Part shown: piece by piece, positions 14,567 to 23,538 of the stretch
Layout: each line of letters begins with the position of its first letter
Numbering within the stretch: the stretch's first letter is position 1
Source: Candidatus Binatus soli
GTDB lineage: Bacteria; Desulfobacterota; Binatia; Binatales; Binataceae
DNA length: 60,707 nt
Direction: 5' to 3'
Assembly: GCA_002479255.1 (NCBI GenBank)
Contig: DLMJ01000034.1
Coordinates: 1 to 60,707, forward strand
The notes under the pieces: model-generated
Seen by the model: only the letters and a program-made list of their open reading frames with translations
Databases searched by the model: none
What the model was told of the DNA's origin: nothing
Program-made: the position numbers and the translations under genes

Positions 14567-16498
14567 ATGCATAACGGGAATCAGGGATTCGGCGGAACGC
14601 GGTGGCGGAGTCTGTTGGTGGCCGCTGTGGCAACGGTCGGGACGCTATGGGCGTCGGCCGCAATGGCGACGATCACGCAGGGCGACTTTTCAGTCTTTGG
14701 ATTTTTCGAAACCCGCGAGTCGGGTCAGTGGGGCGAAGGCAGCTCCAGCAAAGACCCCTCGCCGGCGACGTTCTACAGCCCGACTGTCACCTCGAAGTTC
14801 GTGTATCCCGGGCAGTCGTACGGGATGACGGGCGGCAGCTTCGATTTCAATCATTGGGATCTAGCCGAAGCGCGCCAACTTGCAGACGTGCGGCCCGATT
14901 ACCACATGGTCAAGAACTACAAGTTCCTCGGCCGTTTCGACACGCTGTTGATCAAGGATGCGGACTTTTTCGCGTACTACCGGCCCTGGTACGACGCGTA
15001 CGGTTCGATCAAATCCGATGGCCGGCAGGAGCCGAACACGGATGTGGTCCCGTACACATCGCGGACGCTGCAGGCTCAATACTTCAAGAACGATCTGCGC
15101 GAGTGGTATGCGCAGTTGAACTTTACCGACAACCTCTCCGCACGTATCGGCAAGCAGCAGGTGATCTGGACGGAAGCCGACGCGCTGTCAGGAACCGAAG
15201 TCACCAACCCGGTTAATGCGACATGGCACGGAGTTTCAAGCGCAGAGTCGCCGGAAGACACGCGCACAAACGTGCGGATGATCAAGCTGAACTACATCCT
15301 GCCAGACTTCTACAAGACGGCCAACAACGAGTTAGAAGCCTTCATCATCCCCGGCGACTTCGAGGGCGCCGCGATTGACGTCCAAGAAGACCCGCGCAAT
15401 CCGTGGGTTGCTGCGAGCTCACTCGGCGGTGGCTGCCCGATCACGACCTGTGGCTTTGGCGGGCTGGATACGCCGTTTCCGGTGAACATCAACCAGAACG
15501 GGCAGAGCCTCAACGTCAGTGAGCTGCCCAACGGCGGTGGATATCACTTTCTACAGTCGATGGTTTGGGTACCCATCGGGCCTACCGTATATCCGCCTGG
15601 CAAGACCAAGGGCAGGACGTATGGTCAATTTTACGACTTTATCGCGCAGAGTATCGGCAGGACCCCGTCAAACTCCCTGGAAAACAGCGAATTCGGCGTG
15701 CGTTATTCGACCCTGCTGCCGATTGGCAACGGACTCCAGGCCAGCTTCATCTACTTGTACGAATTCCGCGATGCACGCGGTTCAGCTTGCACGAACTGCG
15801 GGCTGGGCATCACGGGCATACCGGGCACGGTTAAAGTTGGCCCGGGCGAGTTCATAGCCCCCACCCTTGTTCGCACGCCTCGTCCGGGTGTGGCCGTGGC
15901 CGGGACGCTTTTTGACGTTTCCGAGACCGACTATCGGCGCAACAATTTCTTCGGCGCGACGGGAACCTACTACGATAAAGACCTGACCGACATCGTGTAC
16001 CGCTACGATGTGCTGTACCAGCCGGATCATGCGGTCGGCGTTCCGAGTTTCGTCAGCCCGACGGGATCGGCCTGGACCCAGTTTACACGCTGGATTATCG
16101 CGGGTGACCGTCCGACGTACATCCCCTGGTTGTCGAAGCAGCACACGTTCCTGACGGCTCAGTACACGCTGACGTGGCAGCCGGATCGTCCGACCGATGC
16201 GATGTTCGCCTCCCCCCAAGGCGGCAAGAACCGTGAGATTCAAAACGTAGCGTTCCTAGCGGCAACGAACTGGCTGATGAACGGCCAGTTGACGGCCCTC
16301 AACACGGTCGTGTGGGACATCGACGACAACGTCGGTTACCTCTCGACGACCAATGTTTACCGGTATTCACGAAACGTTCTGTTCGGGCTGAATTCCTATT
16401 GGTTCCTCGGACGCAGCGGCCGCTTCACGGATCCGGACCTGTTCAGCCGCTCGCAGCGTTTCAACGAACTCGAGTTCACCTTCACGTACGAAATCTAG
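14567..16498 (+). CDS. DUF1302 family protein, predicted outer-membrane beta-barrel
   Basis: The start is ATG 14567 (GGGGGTG just upstream); the open frame extends back to GTG 14495. The product is 643 residues. The signal peptide SLLVAAVATVGTLWASAAMA precedes TITQGDFSVFGFFETRE. Repeated aromatic/charged strand patterns such as YFKNDLREWYAQLNFTDNLSARIGKQQVIWTEAD and the terminal FNELEFTFTYEI suit a beta-barrel. DUF1302 proteins are large exported proteins thought to sit in the outer membrane. The R-x-G-K-Q-Q-V-x-W-x-E-A-D segment matches my memory of the family. The transported substrate is unknown. A clean terminator follows at 16519. Confidence 0.8.
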   Translation: MHNGNQGFGGTRWRSLLVAAVATVGTLWASAAMATITQGDFSVFGFFETRESGQWGEGSSSKDPSPATFYSPTVTSKFVYPGQSYGMTGGSFDFNHWDLAEARQLADVRPDYHMVKNYKFLGRFDTLLIKDADFFAYYRPWYDAYGSIKSDGRQEPNTDVVPYTSRTLQAQYFKNDLREWYAQLNFTDNLSARIGKQQVIWTEADALSGTEVTNPVNATWHGVSSAESPEDTRTNVRMIKLNYILPDFYKTANNELEAFIIPGDFEGAAIDVQEDPRNPWVAASSLGGGCPITTCGFGGLDTPFPVNINQNGQSLNVSELPNGGGYHFLQSMVWVPIGPTVYPPGKTKGRTYGQFYDFIAQSIGRTPSNSLENSEFGVRYSTLLPIGNGLQASFIYLYEFRDARGSACTNCGLGITGIPGTVKVGPGEFIAPTLVRTPRPGVAVAGTLFDVSETDYRRNNFFGATGTYYDKDLTDIVYRYDVLYQPDHAVGVPSFVSPTGSAWTQFTRWIIAGDRPTYIPWLSKQHTFLTAQYTLTWQPDRPTDAMFASPQGGKNREIQNVAFLAATNWLMNGQLTALNTVVWDIDDNVGYLSTTNVYRYSRNVLFGLNSYWFLGRSGRFTDPDLFSRSQRFNELEFTFTYEI

Positions 16499-16518
16499 AA
16501 GTCGATTGGACTGATCGG

Positions 16519-16554
16519 GCGGCTGTGGCGTATGCTACAGCCGCTTTCTTTTTT
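16519..16554 (+). terminator. Intrinsic terminator after DUF1302 gene
   Basis: GCGGCTGTGGC (16519-16529) pairs with GCTACAGCCGC (16533-16543, including one G-U), followed by TTTCTTTTTT. This is a textbook stem and T-tract 20 nt after the stop. Confidence 0.9.
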
Positions 16555-16642
16555 ACCGGCAGGATGAGGACATTGCCGCGTCGAGCGGCCGGCGACGGCG
16601 TTTGTTTCGCCTCCATCTTCCACGCTGTCCGCGCATATCGCG

Positions 16643-17158
16643 ATGAACGAGAACCCACAGACAGACTGGTACCTGGTTCGCACCAAGACCGGCAAGGAGC
16701 GCTGGGTCCGCGATCAACTCGCCAACGTGGTGCCGGAGGTGTTTCTGCCGATGCTCAAAGCGAAGGCGCCGCGATGGGGACGGATGGTGGTGTCGATAGC
16801 TCCGCTGTTTCCATGTTACGTGTTCGCCAGGTTCGATCTTCAGCGCCAGTACTTCGACGTAAAATATATGGCCGGAGTGCGCGCGATCGTGTCGGCGGGA
16901 ATCGATCCGCTGGCGGTGCCCGCGGCGATAGTGTCGGAGATTCGCCGCCGCGGCGTGGACGACGTGATCGAAATACCCGATAAACCATTCGGCACGGGCG
17001 AGCGGGTGGTTGTGGTTGAGGGTCCCTTCCGTGGATTCGAGGCAATTTTTCAGCGTTATCTTTCCGGCGCGGAGCGAGTGGCGATTCTGCTCAGCGCCGT
17101 CGAATCGGGCGGGCTGCGCGTCGTGCTGTCAGCCTCGGCGGTCGCCAAAGATACCTGA
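16643..17158 (+). CDS. NusG-family transcription antiterminator paralog (UpxY/RfaH-like)
   Basis: A 171-residue NusG paralog. The NGN domain (about residues 8-105) begins W-Y-L-V-R-T-K-T-G-K-E and contains P-L-F-P-C-Y-V-F-A-R-F-D. The C-terminal KOW motif is GERVVVVEGPFRGFEAI. Specialised NusG paralogs ride RNA polymerase through long polysaccharide operons and suppress termination. It is the first gene of a plus-strand run (cupin, GDP-mannose dehydratase), and a strong terminator lies inside that run at 17730. The start ATG 16643 has no clear ribosome site. General NusG is expected elsewhere, near rplK. Confidence 0.87.
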   Translation: MNENPQTDWYLVRTKTGKERWVRDQLANVVPEVFLPMLKAKAPRWGRMVVSIAPLFPCYVFARFDLQRQYFDVKYMAGVRAIVSAGIDPLAVPAAIVSEIRRRGVDDVIEIPDKPFGTGERVVVVEGPFRGFEAIFQRYLSGAERVAILLSAVESGGLRVVLSASAVAKDT

Positions 17159-17327
17159 CAGACGGCGTCGCCGCGCGCACTCACAATTGTCCGCGCAACG
17201 CAGCAATTTGGGGACATAACGTAACAATCAGATCGCTGTCATCAATGCTACCGACTGGCGGCAGTAGCGGCATTGCGGCTGCCGCGCCCCGATGCAATAG
17301 TCGCCGAGACCGATCGCGGGAAAAGAG

Positions 17328-17690
17328 ATGAATCGAGCACGAAAGCCGGTCCGGATTGTGCCCAAGGGATGGGGCCGCGAGGTATGGATCGCAAACGGCG
17401 ATCTCTACTGCGGGAAAATTCTCGAAATCCGCAAGGGCAAGAAGTGCTCGTTGCACTACCACAAGCTCAAGACCGAATCGTTCTACCTGCGCAGCGGTAA
17501 GTTGATCGTGCGAATCAAGGAGTCGCCGGAAAGCGCCACGATCGAGGAGTTCGAATTGAGCGCGGGCGAATGCATGGACGTGCCGACCGGGCTGGTGCAT
17601 CAGATGGAAGCGATCGAGGATGCCGAGCTGTTTGAATTTTCCACCCAGCACTTCGACAGCGATTCGCATCGGCTGGTGCGCGGGGACTGA
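17328..17690 (+). CDS. Cupin-domain protein, mannose-6-phosphate-isomerase/GMP-like
   Basis: A 120-residue single-domain cupin. Motif 1 is H-Y-H-K-L-K-T-E-S-F-Y-L-R-S-G-K (metal ligands His, His, Glu). Motif 2 is G-E-C-M-D-V-P-T-G-L-V-H-Q-M. The opening P-K-G-W-G-R-E-V-W is shared with type II mannose-6-phosphate isomerase/mannose-1-phosphate guanylyltransferase C-terminal cupins. A role in mannose nucleotide metabolism is suggested by gmd 140 nt downstream. It could equally be a small sugar-binding enzyme. Start ATG 17328 with a GGGAAAAGAG purine run. Confidence 0.75.
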   Translation: MNRARKPVRIVPKGWGREVWIANGDLYCGKILEIRKGKKCSLHYHKLKTESFYLRSGKLIVRIKESPESATIEEFELSAGECMDVPTGLVHQMEAIEDAELFEFSTQHFDSDSHRLVRGD

Positions 17691-17729
17691 CTCCGGGACC
17701 GGCGCAAATCGATCGATGCGCCTGCCAAG

Positions 17730-17756
17730 GCGCGGCGAAATACGCCGCGCTTTTTT
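17730..17756 (+). terminator. Intrinsic terminator between cupin and gmd
   Basis: GCGCGGCG (17730-17737), loop AAATA, CGCCGCGC (17743-17750), then TTTTTT. It is perfect and lies within a same-strand gene run headed by a NusG paralog. Confidence 0.9.
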
Positions 17757-17776
17757 GGTTCGCGGCTGCGGGCTGT

Positions 17777-17807
17777 CTTTTGCGCTGCGGCGGAAGTGGT
17801 ATATTAT
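17777..17807 (+). promoter_or_regulatory. Possible gmd promoter
   Basis: A TATATTAT -10-like stretch (17800-17807) lies about 17 bp after a poor -35 (CTTTTG, 17777-17782). It starts 21 nt past the terminator and 27 nt before ATG 17834. Confidence 0.35.
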
Positions 17808-17833
17808 TCGGCACCGCCCGGCGCGGCGTCGCG

Positions 17834-18850
17834 ATGGCAAAAGTAGCATTGATTACCGGCGTGACCGGACAGGATGGTTCCTACCTCGCCGAGTTTCTTC
17901 TGAAAAAGGGCAGCGAAGTGCACGGGATGGTGCGGCGCACTTCGAGTTTCGCCACGGGACGAATCGATCATCTGCGCAAGGGCTTCGGCCCCGGTTCCGA
18001 AGGTTTGCAACTGCACTACGGCGATCTCGGCGACGGCACCGGGCTTAGGCGAATCATCGAGCAGGTGCGTCCCGACGAGGTTTACAATCTCGCGGCGCAA
18101 TCGCACGTGCGCATCTCATTCGATCAACCCGAATACACGGCCGACGTGGTCGGCCTGGGAGCGCTGCGGCTGCTCGAGGCGCTGCGCGATCACAACAAGC
18201 GCCGCGGGCGGGCGGCGCGGCTGTACCAGGCGGGCTCGTCGGAGATGTTCGGCAAGGTGACCGAGAGTCCGCAGTGCGAGACGACGCCGTTTCATCCGCG
18301 CAGTCCTTACGCGTGCGCCAAGCTGTATGCGCACTGGCAGACGATCAATTATCGCGAAGCGTACGGGCTGTTCGCGTGCAACGGAATCCTGTTCAACCAC
18401 GAGTCACCGAGGCGCGGCGAGAATTTCGTGACGCGCAAGATCACGCGCAGCGCGACGCGAATCAAACTGGGCCTCCAGGAGAAGCTCGCACTGGGAAACC
18501 TGGACGCGCGCCGCGACTGGGGATTCGCCGGCGACTACGTCGAGGCTATGTGGCTGATGCTGCAGCAGGAGCAGCCCGACGACTACGTAATCGCCACCGG
18601 CGAGGCGCATCAGGTGCAGGAGTTTCTCGAAGTCGTGTTCGATCGCCTGAAATTGAAATGGCAGGATTACGTCGAGATCGATCAGCGATTTTTCCGTCCC
18701 GCGGAAGTCGATGTGTTGATCGGCGACGCCTCGAAGGCGAAGCGCCAACTCGGTTGGGCGCCCAAAGTGAAGTTCGAAAAGCTCGCCGAATTGATGGTCG
18801 AAGCGGATCTTGAACTTGCCGAACGCGAACTGCGCGGCAAGGCGCACTAG
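17834..18850 (+). CDS. gmd: GDP-mannose 4,6-dehydratase
   Basis: A 338-residue extended SDR that converts GDP-mannose to GDP-4-keto-6-deoxymannose with NADP. The cofactor loop is G9-V-T-G12-Q-D-G15. The active site has GSSEMFG (134-140) and Y159-x-x-x-K163 (SPYACAKLYAHW). The H-E-S-P-R-R-G-E-N-F-V-T-R-K-I segment is the substrate/dimer contact typical of Gmd. Start ATG 17834 follows GCGTCGCG without a strong ribosome site; upstream residues back to 17780 are not family-like. No fucose synthase or rhamnose reductase follows, so the final sugar is unknown. Confidence 0.95.
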   Translation: MAKVALITGVTGQDGSYLAEFLLKKGSEVHGMVRRTSSFATGRIDHLRKGFGPGSEGLQLHYGDLGDGTGLRRIIEQVRPDEVYNLAAQSHVRISFDQPEYTADVVGLGALRLLEALRDHNKRRGRAARLYQAGSSEMFGKVTESPQCETTPFHPRSPYACAKLYAHWQTINYREAYGLFACNGILFNHESPRRGENFVTRKITRSATRIKLGLQEKLALGNLDARRDWGFAGDYVEAMWLMLQQEQPDDYVIATGEAHQVQEFLEVVFDRLKLKWQDYVEIDQRFFRPAEVDVLIGDASKAKRQLGWAPKVKFEKLAELMVEADLELAERELRGKAH

Positions 18851-18889
18851 CAAATCCTGTTACCAACCAACTTGACCGACCAGGTACGG

Positions 18890-21800
18890 CTAGCCGGCGG
18901 CGCGCTTGACGGCGGCGGCTTCGAATTCGCGCTCGAGCCGCTCGATATTGGCCGCTGAGAGGCTGAAATATCCGGCTTCGGGATGATGGAAGACGACGGC
19001 GCTGACGGAGCTTTCGGGGTCCATCATGAAACCCTCGGTCAATTGCACGCCGATCGCATTCTTGTCGACCTCGAGCAGCCGGAACAGCGGCTTCTGATCT
19101 TCGAGACGCGGGCAAGCTGGATAACCGAACGAGAAGCGCTTGCCGCGATAATGCGCCTGCACGAGATCCTTGAGCGAGAGTCCCGGCGGGTCGCCGATTC
19201 CCCACATCTGGCGAATTTTCGCGTGCAGCAGCTCGGCAAACGCCTCGGCGCCCTCGAGCGCGAGCACCTGCAGGATATGCGAGCGCAGATAGTCGCCCTT
19301 GTTCTTCCAATTCTCCGCTAGTGCGCGCACGCCGGCACCGATGGTGGTGACAAACATGCACAAATAATCGGTGCGGCCGGAATCGCGCGCTGCGACGTAG
19401 TCGGCCAGGCACAAATGCGGCGCGTCGCTCTGGCGGCCAAAAGTGAACGACTCGAGCACCGTTTTGCCGTCCGGCGAAAAGATCATGACCGTGCGATCGC
19501 CGTCGGATTGCGCGGGGAAAAACTTGTAAACGGCGTTGGCAGAAATGTCCCCGCGCGCAAGAATCTGTTGCGCGACTTCCTCGACCCGATCGTGAAGTTC
19601 CCGCGCCTTCGAGTCGCCGGCCTCGAACGCCTCGACAAAGTTCTGAAACCCGAGATGCTTGGCGTAAAGACTCTTGGGATTGATGTACTCGAAAATCTCG
19701 CCGAGATCGTAATTGCGGATCGTATGAGTCTTCAGGTCGGGCGGTTTCGGAATCTCGACGTCGCGACGCACCGATGAAGTGCGAGGCGCCGCGTCCGCGC
19801 TCGCGTCGACGACCTTTGGCGCGGCCTCGAGCATCTTCCTGGACTGCTCGGCAAGCACGTGCTTCAGCGATTCGCGCCGTTCGAGGTCCATGATCTGATT
19901 CGCGAGGTCGAGCCCGTTCATCGCGTCGTTGGCGTAGGCGACCAGACCCTCATACTCGGGCGCGATTTTCATCCGCGTGAACCGGTTCGAGAGCGCGGCG
20001 CCGCCGACCAGGATCGGACAATCGATTCCCGCAGTCTTCAAGTCCTGCGCCGTCGCGACCATCATCTGCGCCGACTTCACGAGCAACCCGGACAGTCCGA
20101 TCGCGTCGGGTCCGTGCTCGCGGAAGGCCTTGATCAGTTCCTCGGGCGGCACCTTGATTCCGAGATTGACGACCCGATAGCCGTTGTTGCTCAGAATGAT
20201 CTCGACCAGGTTCTTGCCGATATCGTGGACGTCGCCCTTGACCGTCGCGAGAATAATCTTGCCCTTGGCCGCGCTTTCGGACTTCTGCATGTGCGGTTCG
20301 AGGTGCGCGACGGCTGCCTTCATCGCCTCGGCCGATTGCAAGACTTCGGCGACGATCATCTGGTTGGCGTTGAACAGCCGGCCAACCTCGTCCATGCCCT
20401 TCATCAACGGGCCGTTGATGATTTCGAGCGGTCCGCGGGCAGCCAGCGCCTCGTCGAGGTCTTCGGCCAGGCCGTCCTTCGAACCTTCGAGAATGTAGCG
20501 GGCAATGCGATCGTCCAGCGGCATCGACTTGCGATCCTCGGCCGTCACAGTGCTTTTGCGCGCGCGGAAATAGGCGGCAAATGCCGCGATTGGATCGTCG
20601 CCGCGCCACCAGATCAAATCCTCGGCGAGTTTGCGCTCCTCTTCGGGAATCGACGGATAGCGATGAAGTTTTTCGGAGTTGACGATCGCGAGGTCGAGAC
20701 CCGCCTGCACGCAATGATAGAGCATCACGGCGTTGAGCACTTCGCGGCCCGCCTCCGGCAGGCCAAATGAGACGTTCGAGATGCCGAGGATCGTCTTGCA
20801 ATTCGGCAGCGCCTGTTTAATCAGCCGGATGCCTTCGATCGTCTCGACGCCGGCGCCGATATAATTTTTGTCGCCGGTGCCGACCGGGAAGACGAGCGGA
20901 TCGAAGATGATATCTTCGGGCTCGACGCCGTACTTTCCGGTGAGCAGCTTGAACGATCGCTCCGCCACCTGCAGCTTGCGATCGCGCGTAACGGCTTGCG
21001 CCTGCTGCTTGTCGTCGTCGATGCATCCGACCACGAGCGCGGCGCCGAAGCGGCGCGCCAGCGGCACGACCTTCTTGAAGCGATCTTCGCCGTCTTCGAG
21101 ATTGATCGAATTGATCAGCGACTTGCCCGGTGTGCGCTTGAGCGACTCTTCGATCACGCGATGATCGGTCGAATCGATCATCAGGGGCACTTTGACTTTT
21201 TTGACTTCGATTTCGAGAAAGCGCGTGACATCCGCCATCTCGTCGCGATCAGGATCCTGCAGGCATACGTCGAGGATGTGCGCGCCGCGGCGCACCTGCA
21301 CGCGTCCCACTTCGGAAGCTTCCTCGAACTTGCCGTCGGCGACGAGCCGCTTGAACTTGCGGCTGCCGAGCACGTTGGTCCGCTCACCGACGATCACGGG
21401 GCGCGTGTCGTTGTCGATGACCAGCGTCTCGATTCCAGAAACCACCGAGCGCCTGACGGTCGAGCGCTGTCGCGGACGCTTGCCCGCCACCGCTTGAACC
21501 AGCAGCCGGATATGTTCCGGCGTCGTGCCGCAGCATCCGCCGACCAGATTGACCCATCCATTTTCGGCAAAGCGCGCGATTTTCCCCGCGAGCATCGCGG
21601 GCGTCTCGTTGTAATGCCCTTCTTCATCCGGCAATCCCGCGTTGGGCACGCAGGCGACAAAGAATCGCGAGATGGCCGAGAGAGTGCGCAGATGATCGGT
21701 CATGAAGTCGGGGCCGGTGGCGCAGTTGAGGCCCATCCAGAGCAGGTCGCGATGCGCGAGCGAGGTGTAGAATGCCTCGATATCCTGCCCGCTCAGCAGA

Positions 21801-22417
21801 GTGCCCATCGTCTCGATCGTTCCCGACACTGCGACCGCGGGCGCGACGCCGAGTTTTTCGATCGCAGCCTCGATTCCGACCAGGCCGGCCTTGCAGTTCA
21901 GCGTGTCGTTGACGGTTTCGAGGAGCAGGATGTCGGCGCCGCCCTCGATCAACCCCTCGGCCTGCACCTGGTACCCGTCGCGCATCTGATCGAACGTGAC
22001 GCCGCCGGTGACCGAGATGCTCTTGGTCGTCGGGCCCATCGAACCCGCCACGAAGCGCGGCTTGCCGGCGGTGCTGAATCGTGCGGCTTCCTCGCGGGCG
22101 AGAATCGCAGCGAGGCGGTTGAGCTCGCGCGCGTCCTGTTCGAGATCGTATTCGGCGAGCACGATGGGACTGGCCTGGAAACTCGCAGTCTCGATTATGT
22201 CGGCGCCCACTTCGAGAAACCCGTCGTGCATGCGGCGAATCAGCTCCGGCCGGGTGCGGACGACGTTCTCGTTGCAGCCCTCGTATCGAGAGCCGCCGTA
22301 GTCGGCGGCGCTCAGATTTTCGCCGAGCACGAAGGTGCCGAATGCGCCGTCCAGAACGAGGATTCGTTCGGCGAGCAACTCCTTGAGGAGCTTGATCCTG
22401 TGCGCATCGGTGGTCAT
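18890..22417 (-). CDS. metH: Cobalamin-dependent methionine synthase
   Basis: A 1175-residue full-length MetH. Homocysteine domain: zinc ligands C232 (NCATGPDFM) and C295-C296 (VGGCCGTTP). Folate domain: about residues 340-620 (IVGERTNVLGSRKFKRL, LMIDSTDH). B12 module: GDVHDIGKN with ligand H731, and IGLSGLLVKSAQMM. The C-terminal SAM-binding reactivation domain includes GYPACPRLEDQKPLF and VFHHPEAGYFSLS. All four domains are in the E. coli order. It interrupts the sugar-nucleotide genes on the opposite strand. A GCCCGC/GCGGGC hairpin (22426-22444) occupies the leader just before ATG 22417. Confidence 0.96.
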   Translation of the reverse strand: MTTDAHRIKLLKELLAERILVLDGAFGTFVLGENLSAADYGGSRYEGCNENVVRTRPELIRRMHDGFLEVGADIIETASFQASPIVLAEYDLEQDARELNRLAAILAREEAARFSTAGKPRFVAGSMGPTTKSISVTGGVTFDQMRDGYQVQAEGLIEGGADILLLETVNDTLNCKAGLVGIEAAIEKLGVAPAVAVSGTIETMGTLLSGQDIEAFYTSLAHRDLLWMGLNCATGPDFMTDHLRTLSAISRFFVACVPNAGLPDEEGHYNETPAMLAGKIARFAENGWVNLVGGCCGTTPEHIRLLVQAVAGKRPRQRSTVRRSVVSGIETLVIDNDTRPVIVGERTNVLGSRKFKRLVADGKFEEASEVGRVQVRRGAHILDVCLQDPDRDEMADVTRFLEIEVKKVKVPLMIDSTDHRVIEESLKRTPGKSLINSINLEDGEDRFKKVVPLARRFGAALVVGCIDDDKQQAQAVTRDRKLQVAERSFKLLTGKYGVEPEDIIFDPLVFPVGTGDKNYIGAGVETIEGIRLIKQALPNCKTILGISNVSFGLPEAGREVLNAVMLYHCVQAGLDLAIVNSEKLHRYPSIPEEERKLAEDLIWWRGDDPIAAFAAYFRARKSTVTAEDRKSMPLDDRIARYILEGSKDGLAEDLDEALAARGPLEIINGPLMKGMDEVGRLFNANQMIVAEVLQSAEAMKAAVAHLEPHMQKSESAAKGKIILATVKGDVHDIGKNLVEIILSNNGYRVVNLGIKVPPEELIKAFREHGPDAIGLSGLLVKSAQMMVATAQDLKTAGIDCPILVGGAALSNRFTRMKIAPEYEGLVAYANDAMNGLDLANQIMDLERRESLKHVLAEQSRKMLEAAPKVVDASADAAPRTSSVRRDVEIPKPPDLKTHTIRNYDLGEIFEYINPKSLYAKHLGFQNFVEAFEAGDSKARELHDRVEEVAQQILARGDISANAVYKFFPAQSDGDRTVMIFSPDGKTVLESFTFGRQSDAPHLCLADYVAARDSGRTDYLCMFVTTIGAGVRALAENWKNKGDYLRSHILQVLALEGAEAFAELLHAKIRQMWGIGDPPGLSLKDLVQAHYRGKRFSFGYPACPRLEDQKPLFRLLEVDKNAIGVQLTEGFMMDPESSVSAVVFHHPEAGYFSLSAANIERLEREFEAAAVKRAAG

Positions 22418-22425
22418 TGTTGGAT

Positions 22426-22444
22426 GCCCGCTTAAGATGCGGGC
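22426..22444 (-). promoter_or_regulatory. Small hairpin in metH leader
   Basis: GCCCGC (22426-22431) and GCGGGC (22439-22444) pair around TTAAGAT. They lie 9-27 nt upstream of the metH start, over the expected ribosome-binding region. No cobalamin or SAM riboswitch is recognisable in the short gap. Confidence 0.4.
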
Positions 22445-22540
22445 GGTAACGAACTAAGTTATCCTAGCGATGCAAGCCACGCAATTTTGCCCGATGCGCG
22501 TGCGTCCGCGCGGCGCATGGGCCGCAAACGGCTTCTCTCG

Positions 22541-23461
22541 ATGAGCACAAACTCGCAATCGCAAGCACCGGGACGTCTCGTGCTGGTGACGGGCGGCGCG
22601 GGCTTTATCGGATCGCATCTGGTGGACGCGCTGGTCGCCGCCGGATTGCAAGTCCGGGTGATCGATAACTTCGCCACCGGCCGGCGCGAGTATGTGAACC
22701 GCGCGGCCGCGCTGGTCGAAGCCGATATCCGCGACGCGTCCTCGATCGGCGACGCCTTCGACGGTGTCGATACGGTGTTCCACGTCGCCGCGCTGCCGCG
22801 CATTGGGCTCTCGATCGCGAAGCCGGTCGAAACGCACATGACCAACGTGGTTGGAACGCTGAACGTGCTGATCGCGGCGCGCGACCGGAAAGTCCGGCGG
22901 GTGGTGTACTCGGGATCGTCGTCGGTGTACGGCGAGCAGGCGAAGATGCCGCTGGTCGAGACGATGACCCCGAATCCGCTCAATCCGTACGCGCTCCAGA
23001 AGTATGTCGGCGAGCAGTACGCGCGGATGTTTCATCGGTTGTTCGGGATGGAGACGATTACACTCCGCTACTTCGGCGTGTACGGTCCGCGAATGCCTGG
23101 CGAGGGCTCTTACATGCTGGCAATCGCAGCGTTCCTGAAGGCGCGGCGCGAGGGCCGTCCGCTCGAAATTCACGGCGACGGCGAGCAGACGCGGGATTTT
23201 ACGCACGTCAGCGACGTGGTGTCGGCGAACCTGCTCGCGATGGACTGTGAAATTGCCGACGGGCGGGCGATAAACATCGGGCGCGGCGAGAATGTCAGCG
23301 TGAATCGGATTGCGGCGATGATCGGCGGCCCGACAGTCCGCCGCGCGGCGCGCGTCGGCGACATGCGCGATACGCTCGCGGATTGCGGCCAAGCCGAGCA
23401 GGTTCTTGGATGGCGCCCGCGCGTGTCGATCGAGGACGGGATCGCCGATTTGCTGAAGTGA
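22541..23461 (+). CDS. NAD-dependent epimerase/dehydratase (nucleotide-sugar SDR)
   Basis: A 306-residue extended SDR. The NAD motif TGGAGFIGSHL is near residues 18-28, followed by VIDNFATGRREYV. The catalytic region has S-G-S-S-S-V-Y-G and Y-A-L-Q-K (Y-x-x-x-K). The substrate region has R-Y-F-G-V-Y-G-P-R-M and D-G-E-Q-T-R-D-F-T-H-V-S-D-V. It resembles UDP-glucose 4-epimerase-like enzymes of cell-surface sugar pathways; the exact substrate is not assignable. ATG 22541 is preferred over the upstream extension to 22487, which is Arg-rich and not family-like. It is probably part of the same polysaccharide theme as gmd. Confidence 0.85.
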   Translation: MSTNSQSQAPGRLVLVTGGAGFIGSHLVDALVAAGLQVRVIDNFATGRREYVNRAAALVEADIRDASSIGDAFDGVDTVFHVAALPRIGLSIAKPVETHMTNVVGTLNVLIAARDRKVRRVVYSGSSSVYGEQAKMPLVETMTPNPLNPYALQKYVGEQYARMFHRLFGMETITLRYFGVYGPRMPGEGSYMLAIAAFLKARREGRPLEIHGDGEQTRDFTHVSDVVSANLLAMDCEIADGRAINIGRGENVSVNRIAAMIGGPTVRRAARVGDMRDTLADCGQAEQVLGWRPRVSIEDGIADLLK

Positions 23462-23538
23462 TCATGGCGAGGAGAAGTGTGCACTCGACGCAGACTGCGC
23501 TGCTTGGAAGGGACGAACTTAGGGGATAAAACCGCCGT

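Noticed and set aside
20996..22435. Long open frame (479 codons) antisense to metH
   Set aside because: Its composition is Arg/His/Ala-rich as expected for a high-GC shadow frame, and MetH itself is complete on the other strand.
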